NCBI RefSeq assembly: GCF_005860795.2
Contig: NZ_CP058350.1
Coordinates: 1,890,501 to 1,954,500, forward strand
DNA from: Peteryoungia desertarenae
Lineage (GTDB): Bacteria; Pseudomonadota; Alphaproteobacteria; Rhizobiales; Rhizobiaceae
Direction of reading: 5' to 3'
DNA length: 64,000 nt
Both the position numbers and the translations under genes were made by a program. The notes below the pieces were generated by a model that worked only from the letters and a program-made list of their open reading frames with translations, had not been told where the DNA came from and made no database searches. Of this stretch, positions 18,287 to 27,021 are shown piece after piece; position 1 is the stretch's first letter; every line of letters starts with the position of its first letter.

Positions 18287-18988
18287 TCATACGGCCTCTG
18301 CGCCGCTCTTCAGCGGAAACCAGGCCAGAAACTGCCGTTCTCCCTCAGGTGAAAAGCGGATGATCCGACTGTCATCGACCCGTCGCGCCAGGCCATGATC
18401 GAGAAAATGCGAGAGCAGGGCCTCACCCAGGCTGCCTGCGAGATGCGTGCGCCTTTCGCTCCAGTCGAGGCAGGCGCGGCAGAGCGGGCGGCGCTTGGCG
18501 CGAAGCCTGCCGATGTCGAGACCCCGTGCGTCGAGCAGGGCCTCGCCACCTGCCGTGAGGGTCAGCGCCTCGTCCTCGGCCCGGATCGCCCCTTGAGCGA
18601 TCAGACTGTCCAGCATGCGCACGCCGAAATCGCCGGCCAGGTGATCGTAGCAGATCCGCGCCTTGCGCAGCTCCGGCTCCTTCGGGCCGGTGCGGTGACG
18701 CAGATGCCCGCGCGTCGCCGAAAAGCTCATCAGGCTCTCGATCATCGCCCCGACATGACCGTCGGCCAGCGCGAAATAGCGATGCCGCCCCTGCTTGCGC
18801 AGGGAAAGGAGCCCGCCCTCTTCGAGCTTCGATAGATGCGAGCTCGCCGTTTGCACTGTCACCCCTGCAGCCCCGGCCAGTTCTGTCGCCGTCAGCGCCT
18901 TGCCGCCGATGAGCGCGAGCAGCATGTTCGAGCGCGCCGGATCGCCGATCAGTGCGGCAATGCGTGCAATATCCGGTCCTTCCGCCAT
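18287..18988 (-). CDS. ArsR-family transcriptional regulator
   Basis: A 233-residue regulator with an N-terminal winged helix of the ArsR type (about 8-75, LTATELAGAAGVTVQTASSHLSKL) and a longer C-terminal part with a Cys-containing segment RRPLCRACLDW. The length well beyond 100 residues marks the two-domain ArsR group rather than small metal sensors. It is divergent from the NIPSNAP-ABM gene pair, so it likely controls that pair. The usual metal-binding ELCVCDL motif is not seen; an organic or redox ligand is more likely. Confidence 0.88.
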   Translation of the reverse strand: MAEGPDIARIAALIGDPARSNMLLALIGGKALTATELAGAAGVTVQTASSHLSKLEEGGLLSLRKQGRHRYFALADGHVGAMIESLMSFSATRGHLRHRTGPKEPELRKARICYDHLAGDFGVRMLDSLIAQGAIRAEDEALTLTAGGEALLDARGLDIGRLRAKRRPLCRACLDWSERRTHLAGSLGEALLSHFLDHGLARRVDDSRIIRFSPEGERQFLAWFPLKSGAEAV

Positions 18989-19156
18989 GTGATTGCCTCC
19001 AGGTTCAAACACGCAGTCTGCCTCGCCAGTGTAGCCGATGCTTCGATCCCGGTCGAACTGTTGAAGTGAGGGATCGGGTAAAACTTCGATCCCGATGGAA
19101 GCATCCAATCCTCTGGTTATGGCAAACCCGCCTCGCAACAAACGAGGAGCCCCCCC

Positions 19157-19486
19157 ATGATCACCTGCATCATCCGCTACCGCATCGACCCCTTCGGTCG
19201 CGACGACTTCGCCACCTACGCCCGCAACTGGGGCGAGGCGATCCCGCGTTGCGGCGCCGATCTCGTCGGCTATTTCGCCCCGCATGAGGGCTCGGCAACC
19301 ACGGCCTACGGCATCTACCACATCGAAAACCTCGCAGCCTACGAAGCCTATCGCGCCAGGCTGGCCGCCGACCCGCTCGGCAAGGCCAATTACGAGTTCG
19401 CGAAAAAGGCGCGCTTCATCCTGGAGGAAGACCGGCTCTTCCTCAAAAACGTCTCCAACCCGCCACTCCTGAAGGTCCAGCCATGA
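19157..19486 (+). CDS. NIPSNAP-family protein
   Basis: A 109-residue protein of the NIPSNAP dimeric ferredoxin-like fold. The start ITCIIRYRIDP, the FATYARNWGEAIPRCGADLVGYF segment and the YRARLAADP motif are typical of the family. Catalytic function is unknown, though members often accompany monooxygenases. Its stop overlaps the start of the ABM gene by four bases, and the ArsR regulator is divergent. Confidence 0.88.
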   Translation: MITCIIRYRIDPFGRDDFATYARNWGEAIPRCGADLVGYFAPHEGSATTAYGIYHIENLAAYEAYRARLAADPLGKANYEFAKKARFILEEDRLFLKNVSNPPLLKVQP

Positions 19487-19827
19487 TCGCCGTGATCTTC
19501 GAGGTTGTGCCCTTCGTCGGCGAGCGCCACCGCTATCTCGATCTCGCCGGAGAATTGCGAGCCCGGCTGGAAACCATTGACGGCTTCCTCTCGGTCGAGC
19601 GCTTCGAAAGCCTGACGACGCGGGGCAAGCTCCTGTCGCTCTCCTTCTGGCGCGACGAGGAGGCGGTTCGCCGCTGGCGGGAGACGGAAGAGCACCGCCT
19701 GGCACAGGCGGCAGGGCGGGGGACGGTCTTCGCCGACTACCGCCTGCGCGTCGCCCATGTCCTGCGGGACTATGGCAAGCATGCCCGCGACGAGGCGCCA
19801 GCCGATAGCCGCGCGGTCCACGGGTGA
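19483..19827 (+). CDS. Antibiotic biosynthesis monooxygenase (ABM) domain protein
   Basis: A 114-residue single-domain protein of the ABM ferredoxin-like fold, shown by IAVIFEVVP, the IDGFLSVERFESLTTRGKLLSLSFWRDEEAVRRWR core, and HRLAQAAGR. Such proteins are cofactor-free oxygenases on quinol-like substrates or heme-degrading relatives; no substrate can be named here. The gene is translationally coupled to the NIPSNAP gene. Directly after it begins a broken copy of the HAD phosphatase gene. Confidence 0.87.
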   Translation: MIAVIFEVVPFVGERHRYLDLAGELRARLETIDGFLSVERFESLTTRGKLLSLSFWRDEEAVRRWRETEEHRLAQAAGRGTVFADYRLRVAHVLRDYGKHARDEAPADSRAVHG

Positions 19828-19838
19828 GCCCGCTTGCA

Positions 19839-20012
19839 TCAGGTGACGCCGGCCCAGCTTTCCATCGCCGCAATGACGGCAGGCAGGTTGTTCATCCGGG
19901 CGATGACGGTTTCGGCCCCAGATCCTTGGCCCAATAGATATGCGGCGCGAAACTCTCCTTCAGGCCGACCTTGGTCAGCATCATCTCGAGCAGCTGTTCC
20001 GACTTGTCGATC
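19839..20012 (-). pseudogene. Deletion-scarred fragment of the HAD phosphatase gene
   Basis: This stretch is a close direct copy of three separate parts of the gene at 15467-16156. It matches the 3' end of that gene (including the stop codon), then jumps over about 199 bases to the segment encoding KDLGPDRV..LTKVGLKESFAPHIY, then jumps over 109 bases at the shared hexamer TCGAGC to the segment encoding the DKSEQLLDQ helix. Both jumps break the frame. The copy lies in the same orientation as the original, 4.3 kb away. Weaker likeness to the region upstream of the original start continues to about 20080. Confidence 0.85.
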
Positions 20013-20340
20013 AGGCGTGTGGGTCATCTTGCGTGTCAGCAAGGGCGGCTTGTCTCCCGATCGGGGCTGAAAGAACACGGTGCTCAAGGTGGCAGATCGG
20101 CTGTAATGGCGGGATCAAGACACGTTCTCCTACAGTTTCAAATTTTAACAAAAGAATTAACTAAAATTCAGGGGGATGGCCTTGCAACTTTGCCAATCAT
20201 AGGTTTAAAGCCGCGTCCAAAGCGGTTTGGATTCGTTCGGAAGTGGTGTTTCCGGATTGACTCCAACCGACGCTGGGGGTGTGGTCGCAATCCGTTCCTG
20301 TCCGGCGGCATGAGCTAGAATACGGACAGATGGGTTTTTC

Positions 20341-21720
20341 ATGGATACGCTTATGAGAGTTCAGTCTCGCATCGAGTCTGAGCTGAAGACACTATTGTCG
20401 ACGACGCCGGTCACATTGCGCAATCAGGCAAGGGCCATTGCCAACCAGCATATGGAGACCCTGCAGGATTTTTACTTTCATCTGATCCTCGTGGATGAAG
20501 ATCTTCGCCAATTCGTCACCGAAAGCCACGGCGAAACCGTCATCAAGCAGAATTTCAGTCAATGGTTGCTGGCGGTTCTGCAACATGAGCAGGAGACGGT
20601 GGGCAGTTTCATCAAGGACCAGCAGGCGACCGGCGAAATGTTTGCCCGCATCGGCCTGCCGGCGCATTCGCTGTCGCGAAGCCTGCGCCGACTGAAGCTC
20701 TGGTTCTTCGACCGCCTTGTTGAATGTCGCATGGGCGAAGAGAGCCTTCACCAGGCCGTCCGGTATGTGTCGGGCCTGTTCGACCTGGCCCTGGAAGTGC
20801 GCGAGATCAGCTATCATCAAGGTGTGGTTGCAAATTCAAAGATCCACGAATCCTACCGCCATCATCTTCTGGGTCAGAACCTCGCCATGGAGCGGGAGCG
20901 CCAGCGTGCTGCGCTGATGGAATGGAGCCACAACCTGCTGAGCGCGCGCTATCGCGGTCGCCCCATCAGCCTCCTGCCGCGTCTTGCCAAATCCGAATTC
21001 GGTCTCTGGGTCCAGCACAAGGCCAATATCCTCTTCGATCAGGACCCGAAGATCGACCTCGTCAAGTTCGCCATGCGCAAGATCGATGACGAGATCGTGC
21101 CGTCAATGGAAAGGCTTGACCCCCAGGACAATCAGACGGCGGCCCGTCATGCCGCCATGCTCGAAGACGAGATTTCCGTGATCAAGCATACGCTTGGCGC
21201 GCTGTTTGAAATGCATTTGCAGATGGAGGCCGGACGTGATCCTTTGACGCATCTGCACACGCGGCGTTTCCTGCCCTCCGTGCTCGCCCGCGAAATCCAG
21301 CTGCATCGCAGCAGCGCGGGCGAAGGCTTTTGTGTGCTCCTGCTCGATATCGACCATTTCAAGCAGATCAATGACACCCATGGACATCAGCTCGGTGACG
21401 AGGCCCTGCGCCAGGTGGCGTCCACGCTGGTCGCTGCCGTGCGTCAGACGGATTTTGTCTTCCGCTATGGTGGCGAGGAATTCCTGATTGTCGTGGTCGA
21501 ATCCGCCGAGCAGGGCGGTCTGCGGGTTGCCGAGATGATCCGCCGCAAAATCATGGAGATCGTCCTGGCCGGTGCCGATGGCAGGGCTTTCAGCCCGACC
21601 GTGAGCATCGGTGTCGCCGCCTATGGCGGTGAGGTGGATTACGAGCAACTGCTGAAGCGGGCGGATACCGCTCTCTACCGGGCCAAAGAGACCGGACGCA
21701 ACCGGGTCTGTTCCGGCTAG
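20341..21720 (+). CDS. Globin-coupled-sensor-like diguanylate cyclase, heme ligand missing
   Basis: A 459-residue protein collinear with the E. coli oxygen sensor DosC (460 residues): N-terminal globin-like domain (about 10-160), a middle helical domain (FGLWVQHK is shared), and a C-terminal GGDEF domain with intact RYGGEEF. It should make c-di-GMP. In DosC the proximal heme histidine lies in VHARIGIP; here the aligned segment is MFARIGLP, so the ligand position is F101 (codon 20641-20643). The nearby HTVAE histidine is also replaced (QATGE). The domain therefore probably does not bind heme in the usual way. The start at 20341 has a weak ribosome site. Confidence 0.88.
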   Translation: MDTLMRVQSRIESELKTLLSTTPVTLRNQARAIANQHMETLQDFYFHLILVDEDLRQFVTESHGETVIKQNFSQWLLAVLQHEQETVGSFIKDQQATGEMFARIGLPAHSLSRSLRRLKLWFFDRLVECRMGEESLHQAVRYVSGLFDLALEVREISYHQGVVANSKIHESYRHHLLGQNLAMERERQRAALMEWSHNLLSARYRGRPISLLPRLAKSEFGLWVQHKANILFDQDPKIDLVKFAMRKIDDEIVPSMERLDPQDNQTAARHAAMLEDEISVIKHTLGALFEMHLQMEAGRDPLTHLHTRRFLPSVLAREIQLHRSSAGEGFCVLLLDIDHFKQINDTHGHQLGDEALRQVASTLVAAVRQTDFVFRYGGEEFLIVVVESAEQGGLRVAEMIRRKIMEIVLAGADGRAFSPTVSIGVAAYGGEVDYEQLLKRADTALYRAKETGRNRVCSG

Positions 21721-21899
21721 CTGGCACGCTCCGCTCGACAGTCGCGCGTCATGCGGTTAGTGAATTGCCTTTGAAATTCGAGGCCGACCTGTCGTGCTCC
21801 TCATCAGGGCCCGATGTCCCCATCAAGCCACTGGAACCGATCCCATCAGGTCGGATGCGGCTCGCGCACGGCTTCATTGGCATCGCGGAAGGCCTTGGC

Positions 21900-22322
21900 A
21901 TGACCGTCAGACTTCGCGCTCATCATCTGCTCTGCATGCTGACCTATGTCGGCAAGGGCTATTCGCCAGCCTTCGTCGAGAATTACGAGGCAATCGCCGC
22001 GCGCCTGTCCGCCGGCGAGGAGATCGAGCTGGTGGCGGGGCCGGATGACATTTGCGGCCCGCTGCTTCAAAGCCCGGAGGCCCATTGTCTAGGGCCAAGC
22101 GTCATCGAGCGCGATCTTGCGGCAGCAGACGCCATCGCCCGCTTGATCGGCAGCCCCCTGCCGCTCGGCTCCCGCATCACACCCACCCCAACCCTGCTCG
22201 CTCGGCTCAGAAAAACCTTCGCCACCGGCGAAATCCGCAAGGCCTGTTCCGGCTGTGAATGGTCCGGACTCTGCGACAGCGTCGCCGATGGCGGCTATCT
22301 CGGTGTCCGCGTCGCGCCCTGA
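21900..22322 (+). CDS. DUF1284 domain protein
   Basis: A 140-residue protein of the DUF1284 family, opening with VRLRAHHLLCMLTYVGKGYSPAFV and ending with a Cys-rich part (CSGCEWSGLCDSV). Conserved His and Cys residues suggest metal or iron-sulfur binding, but no function is established for the family. I start at the ATG at 21900, which has GGAAGG upstream and gives the family length, rather than at the upstream in-frame codon at 21765. It stands alone between the cyclase and the DUF1902-HicA pair. Confidence 0.85.
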   Translation: MTVRLRAHHLLCMLTYVGKGYSPAFVENYEAIAARLSAGEEIELVAGPDDICGPLLQSPEAHCLGPSVIERDLAAADAIARLIGSPLPLGSRITPTPTLLARLRKTFATGEIRKACSGCEWSGLCDSVADGGYLGVRVAP

Positions 22323-22439
22323 CGGGACGCGAAGCGCTCGGATGCAGCTTGTTGCACCGGGGATGAGGGGCACATCAGCCGCTTTCGCCTGACCTCGGTT
22401 GGGTGTAGGATCTCTCCATCGACACCGGAGGAAGCCGAG

Positions 22440-22682
22440 ATGAACATGCGGTCGATCATTGTGCGCGCCACCTGGGACGACGAAGCCGAGGTCTGGTTGG
22501 CCACGAGCAATGATATCGAGGGTCTTGCGGTTGAATCGGAAAGCATGGAAATGCTTCAGCCGAAGGTCATGGCGGCTGTCGCAGATCTATTGGAGCTGAA
22601 CGGGGTCGGCTCGGACCTGCCGGAAATTCCCGTACACATTGTTGCCGAACAGATCGGCAAGGTACCGAATCCAAGCTTTTGA
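22440..22682 (+). CDS. DUF1902 (HicB-like) antitoxin
   Basis: An 80-residue protein with the partial RNase H-like HicB fold typical of DUF1902: IIVRATWDDEAEVWLATSNDIEGLAVES, followed by helix and a final strand. It would neutralise the HicA-like protein encoded seven bases downstream. The antitoxin-first order is the reverse of classical hicAB but usual for DUF1902 pairs. A GGAGG-like ribosome site precedes the ATG at 22440. Confidence 0.87.
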   Translation: MNMRSIIVRATWDDEAEVWLATSNDIEGLAVESESMEMLQPKVMAAVADLLELNGVGSDLPEIPVHIVAEQIGKVPNPSF

Positions 22683-22689
22683 AGCGGAT

Positions 22690-22884
22690 ATGGCGAGCTA
22701 TCTCCGCGAGTTGAAGGAGCGCTTGACCGCTGCGGGCTGCACCTTCGTGCGGCCGGGAAAGGGCGATCATGAGATCTGGTATAGCCCCATCACCAATCGC
22801 CATTTCACCGTCGATCACGGTATGAAGTCCCGCCATACAGCCAACGAAACGCTTAAACAGGCAGGTTTGCCGAAAGCGTTCTGA
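22690..22884 (+). CDS. HicA-family mRNA interferase toxin
   Basis: A 64-residue HicA protein with the double-stranded RNA-binding-like fold: helix LRELKERLTAAGC, then GKGDHEIWYSP carrying the catalytic histidine, and a GLPKAF end. HicA toxins cleave mRNA. I start at the ATG at 22690, seven bases after the antitoxin stop, since this gives the standard size. The 3' neighbour is the YjbR gene split by an insertion sequence. Confidence 0.87.
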   Translation: MASYLRELKERLTAAGCTFVRPGKGDHEIWYSPITNRHFTVDHGMKSRHTANETLKQAGLPKAF

Positions 22885-23032
22885 GGAGAAGGGGAGATAG
22901 CCATGATCACCCTCGACATGCTCCGCCAGATCATCCTTGCCCTGCCAACCACGGAGGAAACCACATCCTGGGGCGCCGTGTCCTTCAAGGTCAATGGCAA
23001 GGCCATGCTCTTCTGGAACCCGACCCATGACT

Positions 23033-23037
23033 GCCCG
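23033..23037. repeat. Left target-site duplication GCCCG
   Basis: Five bases repeated at 24357-24361, directly outside the insertion sequence ends. Reading frame of the interrupted YjbR gene is restored when one copy is dropped with the element. Confidence 0.85.
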
Positions 23038-23069
23038 TGGAGTGCACCCCGTTTCACCGGACATGTCGG

Positions 23070-23897
23070 CTAGTTTGATTTAGCCCTGATGAACTGCCGT
23101 GGAGAAGCCATCTTGAGCGCGGAATGGGGATGGATTTCGTTATAGTCCTCGATCCATCCGTCGATGAGCCGGAGCGCTGTTTCGGCGTCCGGTAGAGCTG
23201 AGATGCGGATATAGTCCCGCTTCAAGGTTTTGACGAAGGCCTCCGACATGCCGTTCGACTGCGGACTGGCCACCGGCGTGAAGCAAGGCGTCAGATTGAG
23301 CGCCTGGGCAAACAGTCTCGTGTCCCTCGCGGTGTAAGCCGAGCCATTGTCCGAGAGATGCTCTATTGCGTGCGGGGCTCTCGTTGCTGCGAAGCGCTTC
23401 TCGACCGCCTCCAGCATCATGTCGCGCACGTCAGAGCCGGAGATGCCGCCGTTGGCGACCGCCGTCCAGGCGATGATCTCGCGGTCGAAGGCGTCGATGA
23501 TGAAGGCAAGACGAATGACCTCGCCATTCCAGCAGGTGAACTCCAACCCGTCCGAGCACCAGCGCAGGTTCGAGCGCATGACCATCACCTTGCCGTCATG
23601 GAGGCGGCCCTTGCGAACGGCGGTGTGCTTCTCCAGCAGCATGGCGTGGTTGCCCATGATGCGATGAACCCGTTTGGCGTTGACGACAGGCTTATCGGCG
23701 GCTCGCCTCTCGCGATTGAGGAGCGCGGTGATCCGCCGATAGCCATAGGTTGGCCTTTGATCCACCAGCCTGCGGATGATGGGCAAGAGGTCTGCATCCT
23801 CGGCCTTGTGATAGGAGCGACGCGGCTTCGATCTGCCTTTCAGCCGCTCGATCAGGTTGGAACGGGATACGCCAAGCGTGTCGGCGACTGATTTCAT
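23070..23897 (-). CDS. IS3-family transposase OrfB (DDE integrase)
   Basis: A 275-residue rve-type catalytic protein. The DDE residues are in CSDGLEF, LSDNGSAY and MSEAFVKTLKRD. The N-terminal part has the HTH_21 region GVSRSNLIERL and YGYRRI. The ATG overlaps the orfA stop as ATGA. The frame is also open upstream of this ATG, back to a run of seven A at 23939-23945 in orfA, where a -1 slip would make an OrfAB fusion transposase, as known in the IS3 family. Confidence 0.93.
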   Translation of the reverse strand: MKSVADTLGVSRSNLIERLKGRSKPRRSYHKAEDADLLPIIRRLVDQRPTYGYRRITALLNRERRAADKPVVNAKRVHRIMGNHAMLLEKHTAVRKGRLHDGKVMVMRSNLRWCSDGLEFTCWNGEVIRLAFIIDAFDREIIAWTAVANGGISGSDVRDMMLEAVEKRFAATRAPHAIEHLSDNGSAYTARDTRLFAQALNLTPCFTPVASPQSNGMSEAFVKTLKRDYIRISALPDAETALRLIDGWIEDYNEIHPHSALKMASPRQFIRAKSN

Positions 23898-24283
23898 CGG
23901 GAACCGTCCTTCGGCAACAAGATCGGCCGCGATATCCGTTTTTTTGAGTCTGCTTTGGACAAGGCTTCGCGGAGAATTTCGACCTCCATCGTCTTGCGAC
24001 CGAGCATGCGCTCCAGCTCGCGGACACGATCCTCCAGCTTCTTCACTTCCGAATTGCCGACAACCGGCTCGTCCGAATCCACGGCTGCAGCACCTCCCTC
24101 ACTCAAAAGCCTGCGCCACCGGTAAAGCAGATTGGGCGCGACGCCATGGCGGCGAGCGGCCGAAGACACCGTCTCGCCTGGTTCGAAACTCTGCTCGATG
24201 ATTGTCAGCTTCTGCTCGGTTGTCCAGCGCCTGCGGCGGACATCACCCGTCAGCAATTCAACATGTCGATACTCGTTAGACAT
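23894..24283 (-). CDS. IS3-family transposase OrfA
   Basis: A 129-residue HTH_Tnp_1 protein that binds the element ends: RRRWTTEQKLTIIEQSFEPGETVSSAARRHGV..LLYRWRR forms the helix-turn-helix, followed by a leucine-zipper-like coiled coil (VKKLEDRVRELERMLGRKTMEVEILREAL). A slippery run of seven A (minus strand, 23939-23945) near its 3' end allows a -1 frameshift into orfB. Confidence 0.92.
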   Translation of the reverse strand: MSNEYRHVELLTGDVRRRRWTTEQKLTIIEQSFEPGETVSSAARRHGVAPNLLYRWRRLLSEGGAAAVDSDEPVVGNSEVKKLEDRVRELERMLGRKTMEVEILREALSKADSKKRISRPILLPKDGSR

Positions 24284-24356
24284 AAGCCTGTCCTCAAGCC
24301 CGTGCTTGAGCCTTTCTGCTTATGCCGACTGTCCGGTCGAAATGGGGGGCAGTTCA

Positions 24357-24361
24357 GCCCG
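24357..24361. repeat. Right target-site duplication GCCCG
   Basis: Matches 23033-23037 exactly and abuts the CA end of the insertion sequence. Confidence 0.85.
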
Positions 24362-24563
24362 GTCTTCAAGGTCCCCTTCGAAGAGCGCGACCACCTGATC
24401 GAAATGGACCCCGACACCTTCTTCACGACCGACCACCACCGCCCGCATCAACTGGTGCTCGCCCGCCCGGAGCGCCTCGATCTCGAATGGGCGCGGGAAA
24501 ACCTGACGCGTGTCTGGCGGGCGCAGGCCAAGAAGGCGGTGGTGAAAGCCTGGGATGCCATCC

Positions 24564-24617
24564 CTTCCTTCTCCCCTTGAGGGAGAAGGTGGCGCGAAGC
24601 GCCGGATGAGGGGGTGA
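24564..24617 (+). repeat. Rhizobial-type palindromic intergenic repeat
   Basis: The sequence CTTCTCCCCTTGAGGGAGAAG followed by GTGGCGCGAAGCGCCGGATGAGGGGG forms two adjacent hairpins. A very similar unit occurs at 56370-56417 and, inverted, at 56300-56346. It provides the last codons and stop of the split YjbR gene. Confidence 0.75.
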
Positions 24618-24637
24618 GTGTTTAGCCGTCCAGAGGG

Positions 24638-25393
24638 TTACATGCTGCTTATCGCCGTCAATAACGCAGTCGCTGCCGCAGTGCCAATTTCGCTAGCGCC
24701 AGCGGAGATAGCAGCGTCCTTCATTGCTCGAATGTCGTCTGCAATCCTCTGTGCAATGCGTTTCATTCTCGATTTGTCTGGAGTGGCCTTCTTGGCTTCA
24801 TCTCCAATTGCGATGTAGCCGTCCTCAATGGCGTTCCTTTTCTCCGTGGGAACATTCCACCCCTGAAGTTCTTCTAATGCTTCCCCGGCTAGCTGCGCGA
24901 TTTTCGAATAGTTCACAGTCAAGCTGACTGGGGAATTGTCACCGGTTGCCACCGCAACCGAGTTGGCGCCGTTCTGAATGATTGTCGTATTGCGGGACTC
25001 ACTTCCCATTTTCAAGATTCCATGCTCGACTTGATGGCAGATTTGGTCCCTTACGCGAGCTAGCGCCTCTCCGAAATCTACGGAGAACTCATGTCTGTAT
25101 CTATCCATACTATTCGGTCTAGGATGAAACTGAGCTTCTAGTCGTATAAGAGCGGCACGCAGGTCGCAACCGAGCGCCCTGAGATCTGGAAACTGTCCGA
25201 CGACAAATATGCACGCCTCATAGTACCGATTTTTAGCAGCATCAAGCTTTTGATATTCTACACTACCGCTGCCAAGGCGGCCATTGAATGAAGCAGATAA
25301 ATTGATGTCACTGACATCATTCTGAAATTTGTCTCCGTACGAGGTTGCTGCTTCCAATACAGCTTCAAGCTTCTTGCTCTCTTGTGTCGACAT
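24638..25393 (-). CDS. Unknown protein, AT-richer than its surroundings
   Basis: A 251-residue protein I do not recognise. Start at 25393 has GGCGGAG upstream. There is no signal peptide or membrane helix. The N-terminal two thirds look helical (residues about 10-140); then a strand-like, polar stretch NTTIIQNGANSVAVATGDNSPV (about 148-170) links to a helical end rich in Ala, Lys and Glu. This layout of a helical domain, a short GDNS-type beta stretch and a second helical part is seen in various accessory, sometimes immunity-related, proteins, but no function can be claimed. Lower GC and an insertion sequence nearby suggest horizontal origin. Confidence 0.6.
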   Translation of the reverse strand: MSTQESKKLEAVLEAATSYGDKFQNDVSDINLSASFNGRLGSGSVEYQKLDAAKNRYYEACIFVVGQFPDLRALGCDLRAALIRLEAQFHPRPNSMDRYRHEFSVDFGEALARVRDQICHQVEHGILKMGSESRNTTIIQNGANSVAVATGDNSPVSLTVNYSKIAQLAGEALEELQGWNVPTEKRNAIEDGYIAIGDEAKKATPDKSRMKRIAQRIADDIRAMKDAAISAGASEIGTAAATALLTAISSM

Positions 25394-25596
25394 GTCTCCG
25401 CCTTCGATCAACCTTCAATACATCGAATAGAATGAAAATAAGCCATCTTAGTTGTTCGAGGTGCCTTAAGCATCACCGCTTTTCTAGTCCCCATCCCACC
25501 CCCGCACAAAATCTCACCCCCTCTTCACCCTTCAGTAACCAAGTTCGGTAACCATAAGCCTCACATCCCGTGCTGCGTCAGCGTAAGAGTGAGTAA

Positions 25597-26730
<1,134 letters not shown>

Positions 26731-26804
26731 GCAGCGCTCATCCCTTGCCCCATGCTGACTTCCCGGGCCGGTCTTTGTACCTCTAGTCCCGACCGGGAAA
26801 TCTG

Positions 26805-26832
26805 GACGCCCGGCAGCGCCTTGCCGGGCGTC
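26805..26832. terminator. Perfect 11-bp stem-loop downstream of ccrM
   Basis: GACGCCCGGCA pairs with TGCCGGGCGTC around a six-base loop, 75 bases after the ccrM stop. There is no T-run, so it may slow or stabilise transcripts rather than end them by the intrinsic route. Confidence 0.5.
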
Positions 26833-27021
26833 ACTGCTTCCAGCGACCTGGTTTTCAGCGATCTCAGCGAATTCACGCATTGGTGAAGCAGTCAGCCCTG
26901 CGCAAGACGGATCACGTAACCCAAGCCTCGTCGACCGCTTGCGGTCGTCCTGGCGCGGGAGAGGATCCGCCAAAACCGCCCGCGCCAGACCAGATTGGTC
27001 GCAACACGCCTTTGCGATCGC

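Larger units (their letters stand above)
23038..24356 (-). mobile_element. Complete IS3-family insertion sequence (IS2-like), 1319 bp
   Basis: The element starts with TGGAGTGCACCCC and ends with GGGGGGCAGTTCA, forming imperfect terminal inverted repeats of about 32 bases with TG...CA ends. It is flanked by the 5-base direct repeat GCCCG (23033-23037 and 24357-24361). It carries overlapping orfA and orfB on the minus strand with an intact DDE transposase, so it may still be active. A 5-base target duplication and the orfA type fit the IS2 group, though group assignment needs a database match. Confidence 0.93.
22903..24580 (+). pseudogene. MmcQ/YjbR-family gene interrupted by an IS element
   Basis: The 5' part (22903-23037, 45 codons) encodes ITLDMLRQIILALP...WGAVSFKVNG..MLFWNP, and the 3' part (24362-24580, 73 codons) encodes VFKVPFEERDHLIEMDPDTFF..HHRPHQLVLARPERLDLEWARENL. 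Both belong to the MmcQ/YjbR DNA-binding-like family. Removing the insertion and one 5-base target copy joins them in frame into a 117-residue protein of normal length, so the gene was intact before the insertion. The final codons lie inside a palindromic intergenic repeat. The cellular role of the family is unknown. Confidence 0.9.

Noticed and set aside
23070..24283. Frameshift pseudogene interpretation of the transposase
   Set aside because: The break between orfA and orfB is the normal IS3 arrangement with a slippery A-run and ATGA overlap, and DDE residues are intact.
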